Positions 24,747 through 36,353 of a stretch of 64,000 nucleotides of DNA are shown here, one piece after another. How positions within the stretch are numbered: the first letter of the stretch is position 1; each line of letters begins with the position of its first letter. Both the position numbers and the translations under genes were made by a program. Origin of the DNA: Telmatactis stephensoni (lineage: Eukaryota > Cnidaria > Anthozoa > Actiniaria > Isophelliidae); NCBI GenBank assembly GCA_029948255.1, contig JALIZF010001826.1, forward strand, positions 822,431-886,430. The letters run 5' to 3'. The notes beneath the pieces are model-generated. The model worked only from the letters and a program-made list of their open reading frames with translations, was not told the DNA's origin and ran no database searches.

Positions 24747-25628
24747 TTATTACTACTTTAATAGTATTGCATACAAGAAGAAATCGTTAAAAAAGAGATA
24801 CTATTTGTTTCGAAATGTTTTTGCAAACATTTCGGCGAACGGCAAAGCGATTCAAAGACTTCCGTACGCAGACTACTTTATTATAGATTTTCACAGTAAT
24901 TCTATATTATTTTAATTAGTAACGAAGATATGATATCTTCGTAAGAAGCGCTTAATGTATATGTATCTAACCAACTTTATCTTATTTTGAAAGCATACGC
25001 AATTTCGTAGAATTTCTCTGAATCAGCCTCTTCATTGGAAATTTAGGATCGAGACCCATACCTCCATGAGTTTAAATCAGCTTGCCAGCGAAACATAAAT
25101 ATTCCGCTTCAGTACCGAACTCAAAACGTGACTAAACTGGCTTTAAAACATATTTATTCTCATGCCAGACTGAATTCCACTTGGGCACGAGTAAACGCAC
25201 TATGTGCGTCTTTTTGAGAGAGTATAAAGAGTGACTTGCAGATGGACGGGTAGCTGAGAGTGAGGTCAATGTAATGTGAGAGGGGGCGTAATGCAAGTGA
25301 CTGCGGGATGGTGTAGGATGATACGGGACAACGTGAGTTGGGTTGCCTGTGTGTGGCGTGTAATATTAGGGGAGGGAACGGGTGTCTGTTATTAGGTCGT
25401 AGGCCTGTGTATGGGCCTGTGAGGGTAGTATGGTCATGGGCGTGAGTGATGATGGGTAGGGGTACACTTGGTGTGGGTGGGTGGGTAGTCGGCAAGGATA
25501 GGGGTGGGTGTACTTGGGGTGGGTGACAGGTCAAGAGGGGTCATTTTGCAGAACCGGCACTTTACTACTACTAATATCCCAATGTAGATGACCTAGGGAA
25601 GCATGGGACGAGGGCAATATCTGTATTA
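24747..25628. other. Noncoding with G-rich tract
   Basis: Between about 25220 and 25540 the plus strand is G-rich (GGGTGGGTGGGTAG, GGGGTGGGTG), able in principle to form G-quadruplexes. Minus-strand Pro/Thr/His frames there reflect composition. Confidence 0.5.
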
Positions 25629-25861
25629 AGGCGGTGTTACACGAAACGATTTTTAACGACGATTTTCCGCGCAACGTTGCAACAACTTGCAATATTTTGC
25701 GTTGCGAGGTTCTGACTTGGATTCAAAAACTCGCAACGCGTTGCCGAAGCGAAAATTGCAAGGAAAATCGTTCCAAGTGTCATGTTACACGAGAAAGATT
25801 TTTAACGCAACGCCGTTGCGCTGAAAATCGTCGTTAAAAATCGTCTCGTGTAACACCGCCT
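25629..25861. mobile_element. 233-base MITE with TTA target duplication (Harbinger-like)
   Basis: AGGCGGTGTTACACGA and about 25 further bases are repeated in inverse at the right end (…TCGTGTAACACCGCCT). TTA is present at 25626-25628 and 25862-25864. The 3-base TWA duplication fits PIF/Harbinger elements. Confidence 0.8.
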
Positions 25862-26434
25862 TTAGGCCCTCGTACAAGGGCATTATCTGTATAAAACCCT
25901 TAAATTCATAATGACCAGGGGAATACGGGATACAAAGCCCTACAAATAACAACGAAAACTTACTCAATCATATATCAAATCTGAAGATAAATTAAGTAAG
26001 ACTCGATTGTAACAATTGTCGTATTGCGGCATTAAAATCTCTTCTAGTAATGGTAAATTCAATAGTTTAATAGAATCTGTGCCTCCAAGTAAGTTTTAAT
26101 TAGAAAGACTTCCTAGTCTGTGATTTAAATTTGTTTACCATGAATTCTGTACAAAACAAAGATATATATCCCGATACAAACCATTTCTTGGAATAAATAC
26201 CACAATTACCACTCAATTCAATTACAGTAGTAACCATTACAATCGATATATTGAAATGTTTTCTTAATAGAAGCTTTCCTGAAACAATTTTTCACATACC
26301 AGTAGGACTGCCCTTGTACACGTACGCGGCTTTCACTTTGTTCTTGGCAGAAATCGACTCAAAATGCTCAGAAAGTGATCAGCAGAAATTTATGGGGTTT
26401 GCCGCTGGGCGTTACATCGCGGGCCTTAATTTGA

Positions 26435-27926
26435 TAAGGCCAATGGGGTTTGAAACGCTCGTGTTGCATATTCTGGCCCTTTACAATAACTTGTGGATTA
26501 TAATATCCATAAGTCAAAAAAATAAAAAAAAAAAGCGCGTGCGAAAAAAGAACATATGCACCACTGCTCGATCGAATTTATCATTTGAGCTTATTCAGGC
26601 TCATAATGGCATACCGATTTTTCAGATATCCAAATTCATAGTTAGCGCAATTACTAAACAGTGATGTTTGGCTTTCAATTGACGTCACGGCGGCCATCTT
26701 GGTTGAACTTCAACAAAAGATTGCTCATTAGTGTCTCTTGTTCGTTCAACCAACATGGCTGCCACTCTTTTATATTTTGACTCTCAAGGGAATGATTGAA
26801 AACCAGCAATACACCTATATAGTGACACCACGTCAAGCTTGGTTATATGGTCTTGGTTAATGTATTCTTTTGTCATATCGATCAAGCCACACGGTCACAT
26901 GTCGCAATAACTGGAGCAAGGATAAATCCGATACTGAATTGATTTCATGCCGTTCTTTTTAGCAGAAGAGCGAAGTTGCAAGAGCTGCCGTGGTAAAAGA
27001 TAATGTAAGTACATCAGACTGTTTTCAGAGAGATCTGCGCATTCGTCATGAGAGTTCATAATTGATCACTTTCCTGAATATTTTTAAGACATAGATTTTT
27101 TTACCATAGTTGTCATTGGATCTGCAATGTATCGGACTTCAGTAAGACCTATATATTTAGTAAAGCTCCTGATCAAAAATGCGATTATTTAGGTTTACGA
27201 AGTCATTGTTGGAAAAATTCTCTTGTAAAATGTTAGCCGCTTTTAGATGATATATTGCAATATTTTATCGCGCCTCACTGGCTGCGTCACTATTTTTATT
27301 ATTCTCCTAAAGTTTTGTCTTTTATGACTTGATTTTTGATCCTTTGGCTATTTTTAGCTTTGCTAACTTTTCTAAGTTACAAAACTAGTGAATTATGCGA
27401 TTATTTTACTCAAGTTTTGCTCTTTTGAGCATTTTTTCTACGATTAATGGAATACCACTCCTGGAGCCAAGAATCTGGAATAGTTTGAAAGCCGCTGGTA
27501 TCGCTAAACTGGCTTCTCGACGTGGCTGTAGAGCTGGAGGTAATAAACAGAGAGCTATAAATGTAATACATAGCTATGGCATACACATAGTTTCTCGTGC
27601 AGGTTGTTCTAATCCGAGGCAAATCAAAAAATATATATATATTTATCCTAGACTCAATAATAGTTTCTTTTCGCCCTGTATGCAAATCTTACCAAATTTA
27701 TTGATCCATGGCCATCATAACAATATGACATCAACATCTAGTAGCGGTATTTCTGGTCTACTGGTCAAACCTCGATTAATTTACATCAAACCTTCACCGA
27801 TTCCACCACCACTATGTACACCGAAACCAATTGAACTTGGTTTGCTTAATAGAGATTTCTCATAATAAGACATTTTATCAGGGTAATGCTTTGAAAAATA
27901 ACGAGCACTGTGAAAGTTTATTTTAC
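26435..27926 (+). pseudogene. LINE 5' segment, copy A
   Basis: The frame at 27395-27865 contains NGIPLLEPRIWNSLKAAGIA and LASRRGCRAGGNKQR, followed by KPIELGLLNRDFS. In CR1/L2-like elements a basic RRGCRAG(x)nQR stretch precedes the endonuclease domain, whose start resembles 'LxLLNxRSL'. Here the frame stops just where the endonuclease should begin, so only the 5' UTR and N-terminal region exist. The whole segment is repeated at 28375-31187 (copy B). Copy A carries a ~140-base inverted-repeat insertion near 26665-26805 that copy B lacks. Confidence 0.7.
26665..26805. mobile_element. Small inverted-repeat insertion, absent from copy B
   Basis: GGCTTTCAATTGACG and CGGCCATCTTGGTTGAAC are mirrored in inverse by GTTCAACCAACATGGCTGCC and TGATTGAAAACC. 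The matching position in copy B (near 28889) runs straight through, giving an empty site. Confidence 0.55.
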
Positions 27927-27950
27927 GTAATATTTCAAGTCCGACAATGA

Positions 27951-28047
27951 GGACTGGACGGGATTTCAAGTCCACGCAATTAGTTCCAGTCGGAGGCGCA
28001 GCCGAGGACTGGAACTAATTGCAAGGACTTGAAGTCCCGTCCAGTCC
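27951..28047. repeat. 97-base hairpin
   Basis: Arms of 41 bases (GGACTGGACGGGATTTCAAG... and inverse) differ at a few positions around the loop GGAGGCGCAGCCGAG. Imperfect pairing extends outward (AAGTCC...GGACTT). Same general design as the hairpin at 31711-31805. Confidence 0.75.
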
Positions 28048-28442
28048 GAATTGGAGGACTTGGAATTACTTCTCATCCTCATTAATTATTCGGGAGGGAA
28101 AATTTATGAGGAAAATAAATTCTACAGGAATATATTGGTTTTATCATTTGCGACGGCTACTTCATGCATGATTTCAGATTTACATAATTTTGAATACATT
28201 GCGCACTAATTATTGTTCTCCAATACCCAAACGGGCATTTGAAACAAAAGCTATTCAACTTCTCTGTCTGCTATTCATTTCAATCCCAATGAGCTTCATT
28301 CATAACATTTAAAATTATTTTATCTTCCGAAACTTCGTATCGGAAAGTCAGTAGTGCAATGGTTTAAGGCCAATGAGGTTTGAAACACTCGTGTTGCATA
28401 TTCTGGCCCTTCACAATAACTTGTGGATTCGAAATCCATAAT

Positions 28443-28755
28443 GGAACAGTCGACTCCCTTCTAAAGCAAAACAGGCCACCACTTTAAGATCCTTCAACAT
28501 TTATCTTTAATTATTAGACATGTATTTTTATATATAATTTTAATCTTGAAAATCGTATTTTAATTTAAGTATAAGTAGATTAGAAGATTAGTAGATTTTT
28601 TCTTTAGAAATATACACGGCTCAAAGGGAGAGCACTTATTTGTAAAGTTTTAGTGATTTGACCCCGTGTATAAATAAATTTCATTCATTCATTCATTCAT
28701 TCATTCATTCATTCATTCATTCATTCATTCATTCATCATTCATTCATTTATTCAT
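28443..28755 (+). mobile_element. LINE 3' end with (ATTC)n tail inserted in copy B
   Basis: WNSRLPSKAKQATTLRSFNI followed by a stop is the typical end of a CR1/Jockey-like ORF2. A 200-base 3' UTR ends GTGTATAAATAAATTTC and then (ATTC)n at 28680-28755. Copy A is uninterrupted at this place, so this is a clean 5'-truncated insertion. Confidence 0.8.
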
Positions 28756-29845
28756 TCAAGTTCAAAAAAGCGCGCAAATAAAAAGGACGCAAAAAATAAA
28801 AAAACATACACACCACTGCTCATAATGACATACTGATTTTTCAGATATCCAAATTCATAGTTAGCGCAATTACTAGACAGTGACGTTTGAAACTATACAT
28901 CTATATATAGTGACGCCACGTCAAGCTTGGTTATATGGCCTTGAATTGGCTTATGTATTCTTTTGTCATATCGATCAAGCCACACGGTCACACGTCGCAA
29001 TAACTGGTGCAAAGATAAATCCGATACTGAATTGATTTCATGCCGTTCTTTTTAGCAGAAGAGCGAAGTTGCAAGAGCTGCCGTGGTAAAAGATAATGTA
29101 AGTACATCAGACTGTTTTCAGAGAGATCTGCGCATTCGTCATGAGAGTTCATAATTGATCACTTTCCTGAATATTTTTAAGACATAGATTTTTTGTTATT
29201 GTATCTGCAATGTTGGGACTTCAGTAAGACCTATATATTTAGTAAAGCTCCTGATCAAGGTTTACGAAGTCATTGTTGGAAAAATTCTCTTGTAAAATGT
29301 TAGCCGTTTTTAGATGATATATTGCAATATTTTATCGCGCCTCACTGGCTGCGTCACTATTTTTTATTATTCTCCTAAAGTTTTGTCTTTTATGACTTGA
29401 TTTTTGATCCTTTGGCTATTTTTTAGTTTTGCTAACTTTTCTAAGTTACAAAACTAGTGAATTATGCGATTATTTTACTCAAGTTTTGCTCTTTTGAGCA
29501 TTTTTTCTACGATTAATGGAATACCACTCCTGGAGCTAAGAATCTGGAATAGTTTGAAAGCCGCTGGTATCGCTAAACTGGCTTCTCGACGTGGCTGTAG
29601 AGCTGGAGGTAATAACAGAGAGCTATAAATGTAATACATAGCTATGGCATACACATAGTTTCTCGTGCAGGTTGTTCTAATCAGGCAAATCAAAAAATAT
29701 ATATATATTCATCCTAGACTCAATAATAGTTTCTTTTCGCCCTGTATGCAAATCTTACCAAATTTATTGATCCATGGCCATCATAACAATATGACATCAA
29801 CATCTAGTAGCGGTATTTCTGGTCTACTGGTCAAACCTCGATTAA

Positions 29846-31058
29846 GGAGGCTTCCTACAATTTTTCTAGTGCTCGACCGGTCAACTTGAAACGGCTGTAG
29901 TTCTTACATGAAAGCACCCACAGTTATGACCTTTCGTCCACTTACTACATAAAGACTGAAATTTTTATTGGTGTGTATTTTGTTTACATCAGGGTTACCA
30001 TAGCGACGAAACGATGACGTCACCGTTTTAGATTCCAAGCAATTTTACGCGTTTTTCGACCTAAACTTTTAAAATGACACACAAGACGTTAATATTTAGG
30101 ACTTTGCCTAGCAGCATACGAATTTTGGAGAAATTCGTATAGACAGATTTTGAATTATTCGAGGCGCAATTTTTTAACCCCAAAAATCACATTTTCTAGT
30201 CTTCGATTCCATAATTTTAAAAGCAAAGCAGCATGACAACTCTTCGACTGTCCAAATGTTGATCAAATATCAGACTACTTCTCTACGAAGTTGCACGTGA
30301 GAAAGTGCTTTGGATCTCCGTCAGCATACGTCCATTTAGACATGAAATTGGGCGAAATTTTATCCAAATTTATACACAAAGCGTTTAGTGCTCCTAAAGA
30401 AAGATTTCTCGGTCAACTGTTTTCTCCCTTTGGTGAGTATAACTTTAGTATATTTGCAATAAACTGTCCAAACGCCGATTCAATTGAAGCTTTCTAAGGT
30501 ACTGAAATAAAATTTCAAAGTTGAGTATATTCGGTGTAACTTAGCGCAGCAAGATTCTAGGTTCAAGTTGTTGTTTTCATTCCCACATTCCTGCATGCAG
30601 GCATGCTTCAGTATGCTAATTATAGGCAATGGTCACCATGGCGTGACGCGCTACTTCACTAGTGTTGTCATGCTGCTTTGCTTTTAAAATTATGGAATCG
30701 AAGACTAGAAATTGTGATTTTTGGGGTTAAAAAATTGCGCCTCGAATAATTCAAAATCTGTCTATACGAATTTCGGAGAAATTCGTATGCTGCTAGGGAA
30801 AGTCCTATATATTAACGTCTTGTGTGTCATTTTAAAAGTTTAGGTCGAAAAACGCGTAAAATTGCTTGGAATCTAAAACGGTGACGTCATCGTTTCGTCG
30901 CTATGGTAACCCTGATGTAAACAAAATACACACCAATAAAAATTTCAGTCTTTATGTAGTAAGTGGACGAAAGGTCATAACTGTGGGTGCTTTCATGTAA
31001 GAACTACAGCCGTTTCAAGTTGACCGGTCGAGCACAAGAAAAATTGTAGGAAGCCTCC
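29846..31058. mobile_element. 1213-base TTAA element with 395-base inverted arms (Kolobok/piggyBac-type, non-autonomous)
   Basis: Left arm 29846-30240 and right arm 30664-31058 are inverted copies of equal length with very few differences; both begin GGAGGCTTCCTACAATTTTT. TTAA stands at 29842-29845 and 31059-31062. Copy A holds the unoccupied site CCTCGATTAATTTACATC at about 27769-27786, proving the insertion and the TTAA duplication. The 423-base spacer has one 68-codon frame without a domain. Confidence 0.93.
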
Positions 31059-31398
31059 TTAATTTACATCAAACCTTCACCGATTCCACCACCACCACCA
31101 CTTTGCTTAATAGAGATTTCTCATAATAAGACATTTTATCAGGGTAATGCTTTGAAAAATAACGAGCACTGTGAAAGTTTATTTTACATCAGTGTCACTG
31201 TAACTTTGTAATTGTTGTATTTTCTTGTAATTAAACTGATGATTTAACTAAAACATATACGGTTGATCAGTTGATGAAAATTATTTTTGACAGAAATCTG
31301 GCCGAACAGCACACTTTAATTTTGAAGAGAAATAGCGTTTTTTCGCTTTGTTTTCAACTTTCAATATGCAATCGAACCGGTTATTACCGGAGAATCTA

Positions 31399-31554
31399 CA
31401 GCGGCGGCCAAAAATAGTTCGAACACCCCCGCTCCCCCAAATCAATGTTGGTTACCTTCTGGAAGTCCAGCGCCACGGCAAACCAGCCAACATTGGATAG
31501 GGGGAAAGGGGGTCATTACACAGGGAAGTGTTCGAAACCTTTTGTCCCCCGCTG
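31399..31554. mobile_element. 156-base TA-flanked MITE (Tc1/mariner-like)
   Basis: CAGCGGCGGCCAAAAATAGT and the inverse of its right end (CAGCGGGGGACAAAAGGTTT) form ~28-base TIRs ending in TTCGAACAC. TA lies on each side. Confidence 0.75.
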
Positions 31555-31710
31555 TAGACCCGTCCGAGATGTGATCTAACCAATCAAATCGCTCGATTTG
31601 CTAGTGTCCAGGCTTCAAAATAAGCGGTCATATAATAAATAGAAATAATAACAAGGTTTTCGCTAAATTAATCTATGAAAGTTAACAATTGTAAGTAATG
31701 TATAAAGAAC

Positions 31711-31805
31711 GAGAGAGCGTGTTATATCGGTGGATAAAGATCCGAGCTAGCCGAAGGCGAGGATCTTTAGACCCGATATAACTGTTATAACACGCTCTTG
31801 AGTTT
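31711..31805. repeat. 95-base hairpin
   Basis: GAGAGCGTGTTATATCGG...AAAGATCC is mirrored by GGATCTTTAGACCCGATATA...ACACGCTCTTGA around GAGCTAGCCGAAGGCGA. Confidence 0.7.
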
Positions 31806-33164
31806 TTTAGATTACTTATCAAACGTCTAGTTGTCCAGGTTGTCTTGCAATTATCATATTTAACCAGAATTTTCCAAGTTTGACTATTTTTGGCTTTCCA
31901 TTGTGATAAATTCACCCAAAATCCAACTTATCACCTATATTTCATCATCTGCAACATTTATCTTGAAAATAATGACCTATTTCGAAATGCGGGAAAGACA
32001 TACAGGTTATTCCGTATTAAACAACTTTTTATACTTAATCAAAGAGTGATAGACAGATCTCTGAACATTTGCATTTTGTCTCGAGCAGAAAAATGCTTGA
32101 AAACACGTTGAAAAAAATGCTTTAGATCACATGTAGGAACCACGAGTTTCGACCAATAAAGCTCAGTTTTGCAGATAAGAAACATGGAAAAAGCCAAATA
32201 TTAAATAATTTTGGTGGGGGCGCTGTCTATGTTGTAAAATTTTGAAAATGAATTGCAAGAAATTCGCGGGAAAAAGAACGACATTCCGCTAAAACATGGC
32301 TAATTTTTCAACGATCGCTTAATTCTCAAATTCCCCAATTAGCTCCAATTCACGCAGTAACGTGTTGGTAATGACTTCCACTGATTAATGCACCTTATAT
32401 ATAACTTTAGCGCCCACAATATAACTCGAAAGTGCGGAGTTCTGGTCTTTCTTACCACTTTATACTGACTTTGACGCGTGATATTTTCCCATCTGGGCTG
32501 CCTTCGATTTAAATCATTATCCACAGCGCACTGGCAATAGGTGGACTGCTTATATCTCACTATTTCATTAGTTGAACATAATTTTGAAAAATCGCCATTG
32601 AAATGATCCATGCCAACAACAAAAATTCTTACATTCGATAGGAATTAAATTTGAAACCAAAAACACTGACATGCGCTGACATATACATATACACAAATTG
32701 TATACATGCTAGTTTTCACCATTAAGTACTAAATAGCACTAATTAAACAATAGCAAACAATAGAATGTTCATAATTTAACGCTATTTAGTACTATTAATG
32801 CTGCACGCTTTTTGTGTTTGTATTTTTACATCGAAATGTTAGCCAGTCCTGATAAACGACTTAACAAAATGTGTTTTTTGGTTAAATTTTGTTGTTCGCT
32901 TGCGTTCAATTGATTTTCAGACCACATCATTGTCAAAAACCAGCAATCATGCCCTACTTTGCTTATTGATTATATTAATTATTCATAACACTCGAAGAAG
33001 TGTCTGTGAATGGCTGTAAATTTCTAAAGTAATAATATAGCTTAAGAATATTTTTCAATTTATATGTGAAAACTACAGTTTCCATAGTTATGGAAGATGG
33101 TTTCATTGCAAAGTTTAAATTTTAGTTAGGCAATGGCCCGAGTAAGAAATAGGCAATGTTCTGT
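31806..33164. other. Noncoding, no gene seen
   Basis: Contains a short inverted repeat at 32717-32803 (AAGTACTAAATAGC ... GCTATTTAGTACTA). Small frames have no domain. Confidence 0.45.
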
Positions 33165-33275
33165 TATATTTACATTGGTTCGGTTTTCATTGTTCTTCGC
33201 AGTTGAATATATGGCATAACCCCTACTTTGAATAAAGAGCTCATTTTAATGCAAGGGGGATATATATTAGTACGT
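33165..33275 (+). repeat. Dispersed ~110-base repeat (partner 35036-35142)
   Basis: TTGGTTCGGTTTTC.TTGTTCTTCGCAGTT...ACTTTGAATAAAGA is shared with 35036-35142. This copy runs uninterrupted into GATATATATTAGTACG, which is split by an insertion in the other copy. Downstream at 33303-33346 is a fragment of the 36016-36090 hairpin. Confidence 0.75.
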
Positions 33276-33449
33276 ATGTATTATTATAAGTAATACCATG
33301 ATATATCACATAACCACTCGCTTCAGGCCGATAACCCTCACTTTTTTTACGCCAATTTCAAGCTCCCACATAAGAATGCCTTGGTTTTGTGAGGATGTTT
33401 GAAAAATATCTAAATTGAACTTTGGTTTCTGTGACAATAACTTAGAATC

Positions 33450-33650
33450 AGGATGTTTTGCGGACAATCCGATTTTCGAATCAGGAATCTAAAATCGATT
33501 CCTGTTTCAGAAAACAGAAAATAGATCATTTTAGTCTTTCAAAAACTTCAAAAGCACAATTCCAAATATCTGATTTTCTAAATCAGGAATCAGAAAAATC
33601 GCATTTTCGGATTTCTGTTTTCTGAATCAGAAATCAGGAATCGTATTATC
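33450..33650. repeat. Tract of AATCAGGAATC-type repeats
   Basis: The motif AATCAG(G/A)AATC and its near-complements recur at least six times. It may be the interior of an old element; ends not defined. Confidence 0.4.
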
Positions 33651-33895
33651 TTACCTATACTACAAAAATACCCGGAGGGGTAGGCCGCTTCATTTCTTAC
33701 TTCCGGTCAAGAATGACCTCGTCAAACCTCCCCTGTATTACCACAGGTAGCCCGGAACTGAAAAGTGACAGAGATGACTTGACGGGGGTAGGGTAAAGTT
33801 AAGTTATTCATCCCCAGACTTCTCTCGAAACCACGCATAATGTACATACTGATTAACAATGGCCGACATTGAGGTCGATATATTTGATAGTAAAT

Positions 33896-34074
33896 CAGGA
33901 GGGAATTTGGTCGATAAAATGTTATTTTTCTCCGATAAAAGTAGAATTTCTTCGCTTTTCAATCGTTGACTCGCTAGTGCCAAAACCTCCCACGGACAAG
34001 CGAGTGTTCTTTAATAAAAGTGTGCGCGCTGAAATGCGCGCGGAGATGCGCAGTAGCAAAGGTCCCAAACTACC
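33896..34074. mobile_element. Right-end fragment of the 10735-type TTAA element
   Basis: Shares GTCGATAA, AATTTCTTCG.TTTTCAATCG, CTCACTAGTGCC-like and ATGCGCAGTAGCAA blocks with the right 180 bases of 10735-11571 and ends in GGTCCCAAACTACC followed by TTAA at 34075-34078. The left part is missing. Confidence 0.75.
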
Positions 34075-34204
34075 TTAAGGCTAATTTACACGATACAATT
34101 TTTGCTCTCAACTTGTTGTCTGCAACAACCCTACAACTTGCTTACAGCTGTTGTAAGGTTTTAAAACATGTTTCAAAATCGTACAACCTTTTGTTCTTGT
34201 AGCG

Positions 34205-34320
34205 CGCAACTGTTGTAATAATAATAGATAATAACTTTATTTATGTGTGTATTAAACTCTAGCTTACAAAAAATGTAAACTAATTGAGGACACCTATCTA
34301 CATCGTTATAAAAAAAAAAC
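34205..34320 (-). mobile_element. LINE 3' end, inverted
   Basis: TAATAATAATAGATAATAACTTTATTTATGTG...CACCTATCTA is the reverse complement of a 3' end like the one at 18290-18360 (…AGATAGGTGTCC...CACATAAATAAAGTCATTATTATTAAT). Confidence 0.65.
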
Positions 34321-34830
34321 ATAAATAAACTAGCTATTTCTAATAGAAAGTGAAGTGCTGCGAGCAGAAAACAGCTGGTGTATCCACGTTAGCAGAACTG
34401 TTCCCCTAAAACTTACGAAAGTACACCGCTTTCTCTGATATATCAACTGTTTCTTGTCTATCTCCTGTGCGTTGTGTGACGAACACTGCTAGTTGACCTT
34501 CAATATTGAACTACAAGGATCAGTGTCGGACACACACAGTTCAAAATATTTAGCACTTTGAGTAAAGCAATTTTTCAAACAATCTCAAACGGCTAGCGTT
34601 GGCAATGATTATAAAACTAACTGATTTTAAAAAGCTAGTTTATTTAGGAAAAGATGTGAATCGCTGATCGTATGTATCGCGTGTTCGTCTAGTGACATCC
34701 TTGAATCGACTCTCGATACGGTATGGACTTGAACCGCTGATCGTATGTATCGCATGTTCGTCTAGTGACATCCACAGATTACACTGTGTTCCGAATAGGA
34801 GGCTACTCGCTTCGCTCGCAGCAATAAATA

Positions 34831-34909
34831 TTCACCCTTCCTTCCCTTCCTTCCCTCTCTTCCCTCCCTTCCCTCCCTTCCCTCCCTTCCCTCCCTTCCC
34901 TTTCCCTCC
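34831..34909. repeat. Pyrimidine tract (TTCCC)n
   Basis: About 75 uninterrupted pyrimidines on the plus strand, mostly CCCTT units, with mirror symmetry. Such tracts can adopt triplex (H-DNA) forms. Reading frames over it are artefacts. Confidence 0.9.
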
Positions 34910-35035
34910 TGAGTGGTTCGGAGAGTCTGCTTTATGTAAGCAAGCTGTAGGGTTGTTGCATGCGACAAGTTGTAAACAAAAATTATAATATGATAATAAT
35001 TGAGTCGGGTTTCTTTGTTATTCATACCGCTTTGC

Positions 35036-35142
35036 AATATTTATATTTACGTTGGTTCGGTTTTCTTTGTTCTTCGCAGTTCAACATACGGAATAATCCC
35101 TGCTTTGAATAAAGAACTTATTTTAATGCAAGGGGAATATAT
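35036..35142 (+). repeat. Dispersed ~110-base repeat (partner 33165-33275)
   Basis: See 33165 entry. The copy is cut at its right end by the element 35145-35591, after which the shared sequence TATATATTAGTA resumes. Confidence 0.75.
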
Positions 35143-35144
35143 AT

Positions 35145-35591
35145 GGCTATTTCAAAAAAGGTTGACGGAGCGAACGGCGAATGGCGATTACACGACCGAA
35201 AGGAACTGTGGTTACGCTATTATAGACCGCTATCCGACGCGGAGATATGAATCGCCTATCGACAAGTTTGTATAATAAGGTCTTTGCTGCACGGTACCGG
35301 AATTGCTTGGGTAGAGCGATTTTCGTATGACTGGGAAACAGTACGGTCACCGCACGACACGGTTACGACACAGTTACGGCAGAATTTTCGAATGTTTTTA
35401 TAGACATTACTGTACTGACACGGTCACGGTACGGACCGTACCGTTTCCCACTCATATGAAAACCGCTCTATTTAATTAATGAAAATGAAGCAATTCTCGT
35501 TACCCCAAATTGCCTTTTGGTCGTGCAATCACCAATCACCAATCGCCGATTGCCATTCGCCATTCTCCCCGTCAACCTTTTTTGAAACAGC
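35145..35591. mobile_element. 447-base TA-type element with an empty site at 33.26 kb
   Basis: GGCTATTTCAAAAAAGGTTG and the inverse of the right end (GCTGTTTCAAAAAAGGTTGA) are TIRs; similarity continues as ACGG..GAA.GGCGAATGGC. Another element (35314-35468) is nested within it. The ends resemble those of 38077-38343. Confidence 0.75.
35314..35468. mobile_element. 155-base palindromic MITE, copy 1 of 3
   Basis: Ends GAGCGATTTTCGTATGACTG / inverse GAGCGGTTTTCATATGAGTG, TA on both sides. The body is built from CACGGTTACGG and ACGGTACGGACCGTACCG motifs around TTCGAATGTTTTTATAGA. Confidence 0.85.
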
Positions 35592-36015
35592 TATATATAT
35601 TAGTATGACTTAAGGCCATTCTCCAGGCCTCGCTGAAAGCACTCGCAGCCAGCTAACGAGTAAAATCGATCGCTGCGAGTGCTTTCTGCGATGAGTGGAG
35701 AGTCTGCTTTATTCCCCTTGCCTACTAATTCATATTCCCCTCTCATTGAAATTGCGAATCAGAGAACCGAAGTCTTTACATGTCCTAGTTAAAGAACTAG
35801 ACCTGGTTGGAAACAGAATACAAATTTGATAACCAATCCATATGACCCAAACACACTCTTACGCATGTGAGATGCATTTGGTGCACTCGTATGCTTTACT
35901 GCGCGCGCATGTTTCTGACTTGGACAGCCATAATTTTTTGACATAAATTTCTCTGTTTTACACATTTATGAAATTTCTATTTTCGAAAACCTCACAAATG
36001 TAAAAATAAGTCATT

Positions 36016-36090
36016 CATCGGCCTTCAGCTCGTGGTTATGTGATATATATAACACATATATATCACATAACCACTCGCTTCAGGCCGATA
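36016..36090. repeat. 75-base hairpin, half copy at 33303-33346
   Basis: ATCGGCCTTCAGCTCGTGGT...ATATATC is mirrored by its inverse ending CGCTTCAGGCCGAT. Confidence 0.75.
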
Positions 36091-36105
36091 ACCCTCACTT
36101 ATATA

Positions 36106-36345
36106 GCCATTTCAATTATCGTTGTCGCTGAAAAAAGCCTAAAGGCTCAAATATATTTTGTGTACTAACAAACTTCTCTGTAGGTATCTGAGAAATTAAG
36201 GAATATGTGTCCAAGTTGTAGAATTCGCAAGCATACAGTGAGTTATTTATTGTAATGATGTCACGGCGATAAACGTTTTTCATGATTCCACTCTCAAATT
36301 AAAGCTGTACGCTTTAGGATTTTTTCAGCGACAACGTTCATTGAA
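36106..36345. mobile_element. ~240-base inverted-repeat element
   Basis: TTTCAATTATCGTTGTCGCTG and the inverse right end AATTCAATGAACGTTGTCGC share ~30 bases running into GAAAAAA.CCTAAAG. Exact termini and target duplication not resolved. Confidence 0.5.
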
Positions 36346-36353
36346 TTAAATTA

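Larger units (their letters stand above)
28375..31187 (+). pseudogene. LINE 5' segment, copy B, with two later insertions
   Basis: Matches copy A over nearly its full length with small indels (for example one base fewer in the AGGTAATAACAGAG run, which shifts the frame). It is interrupted by a LINE 3' fragment (28443-28755) and by a TTAA element (29846-31058). The right boundary of both copies is the same (…GTGAAAGTTTATTTTAC). Confidence 0.7.

Noticed and set aside
25160..25534. Pro/Thr/His-rich minus-strand frame
   Set aside because: Complement of a G-rich tract; no start context or homology pattern.
28351..28435. tRNA-like A box (TAGTGCAATGG) and TTCGAAATCC in copy B
   Set aside because: B box departs from consensus and is not kept in copy A; too weak to call a SINE.
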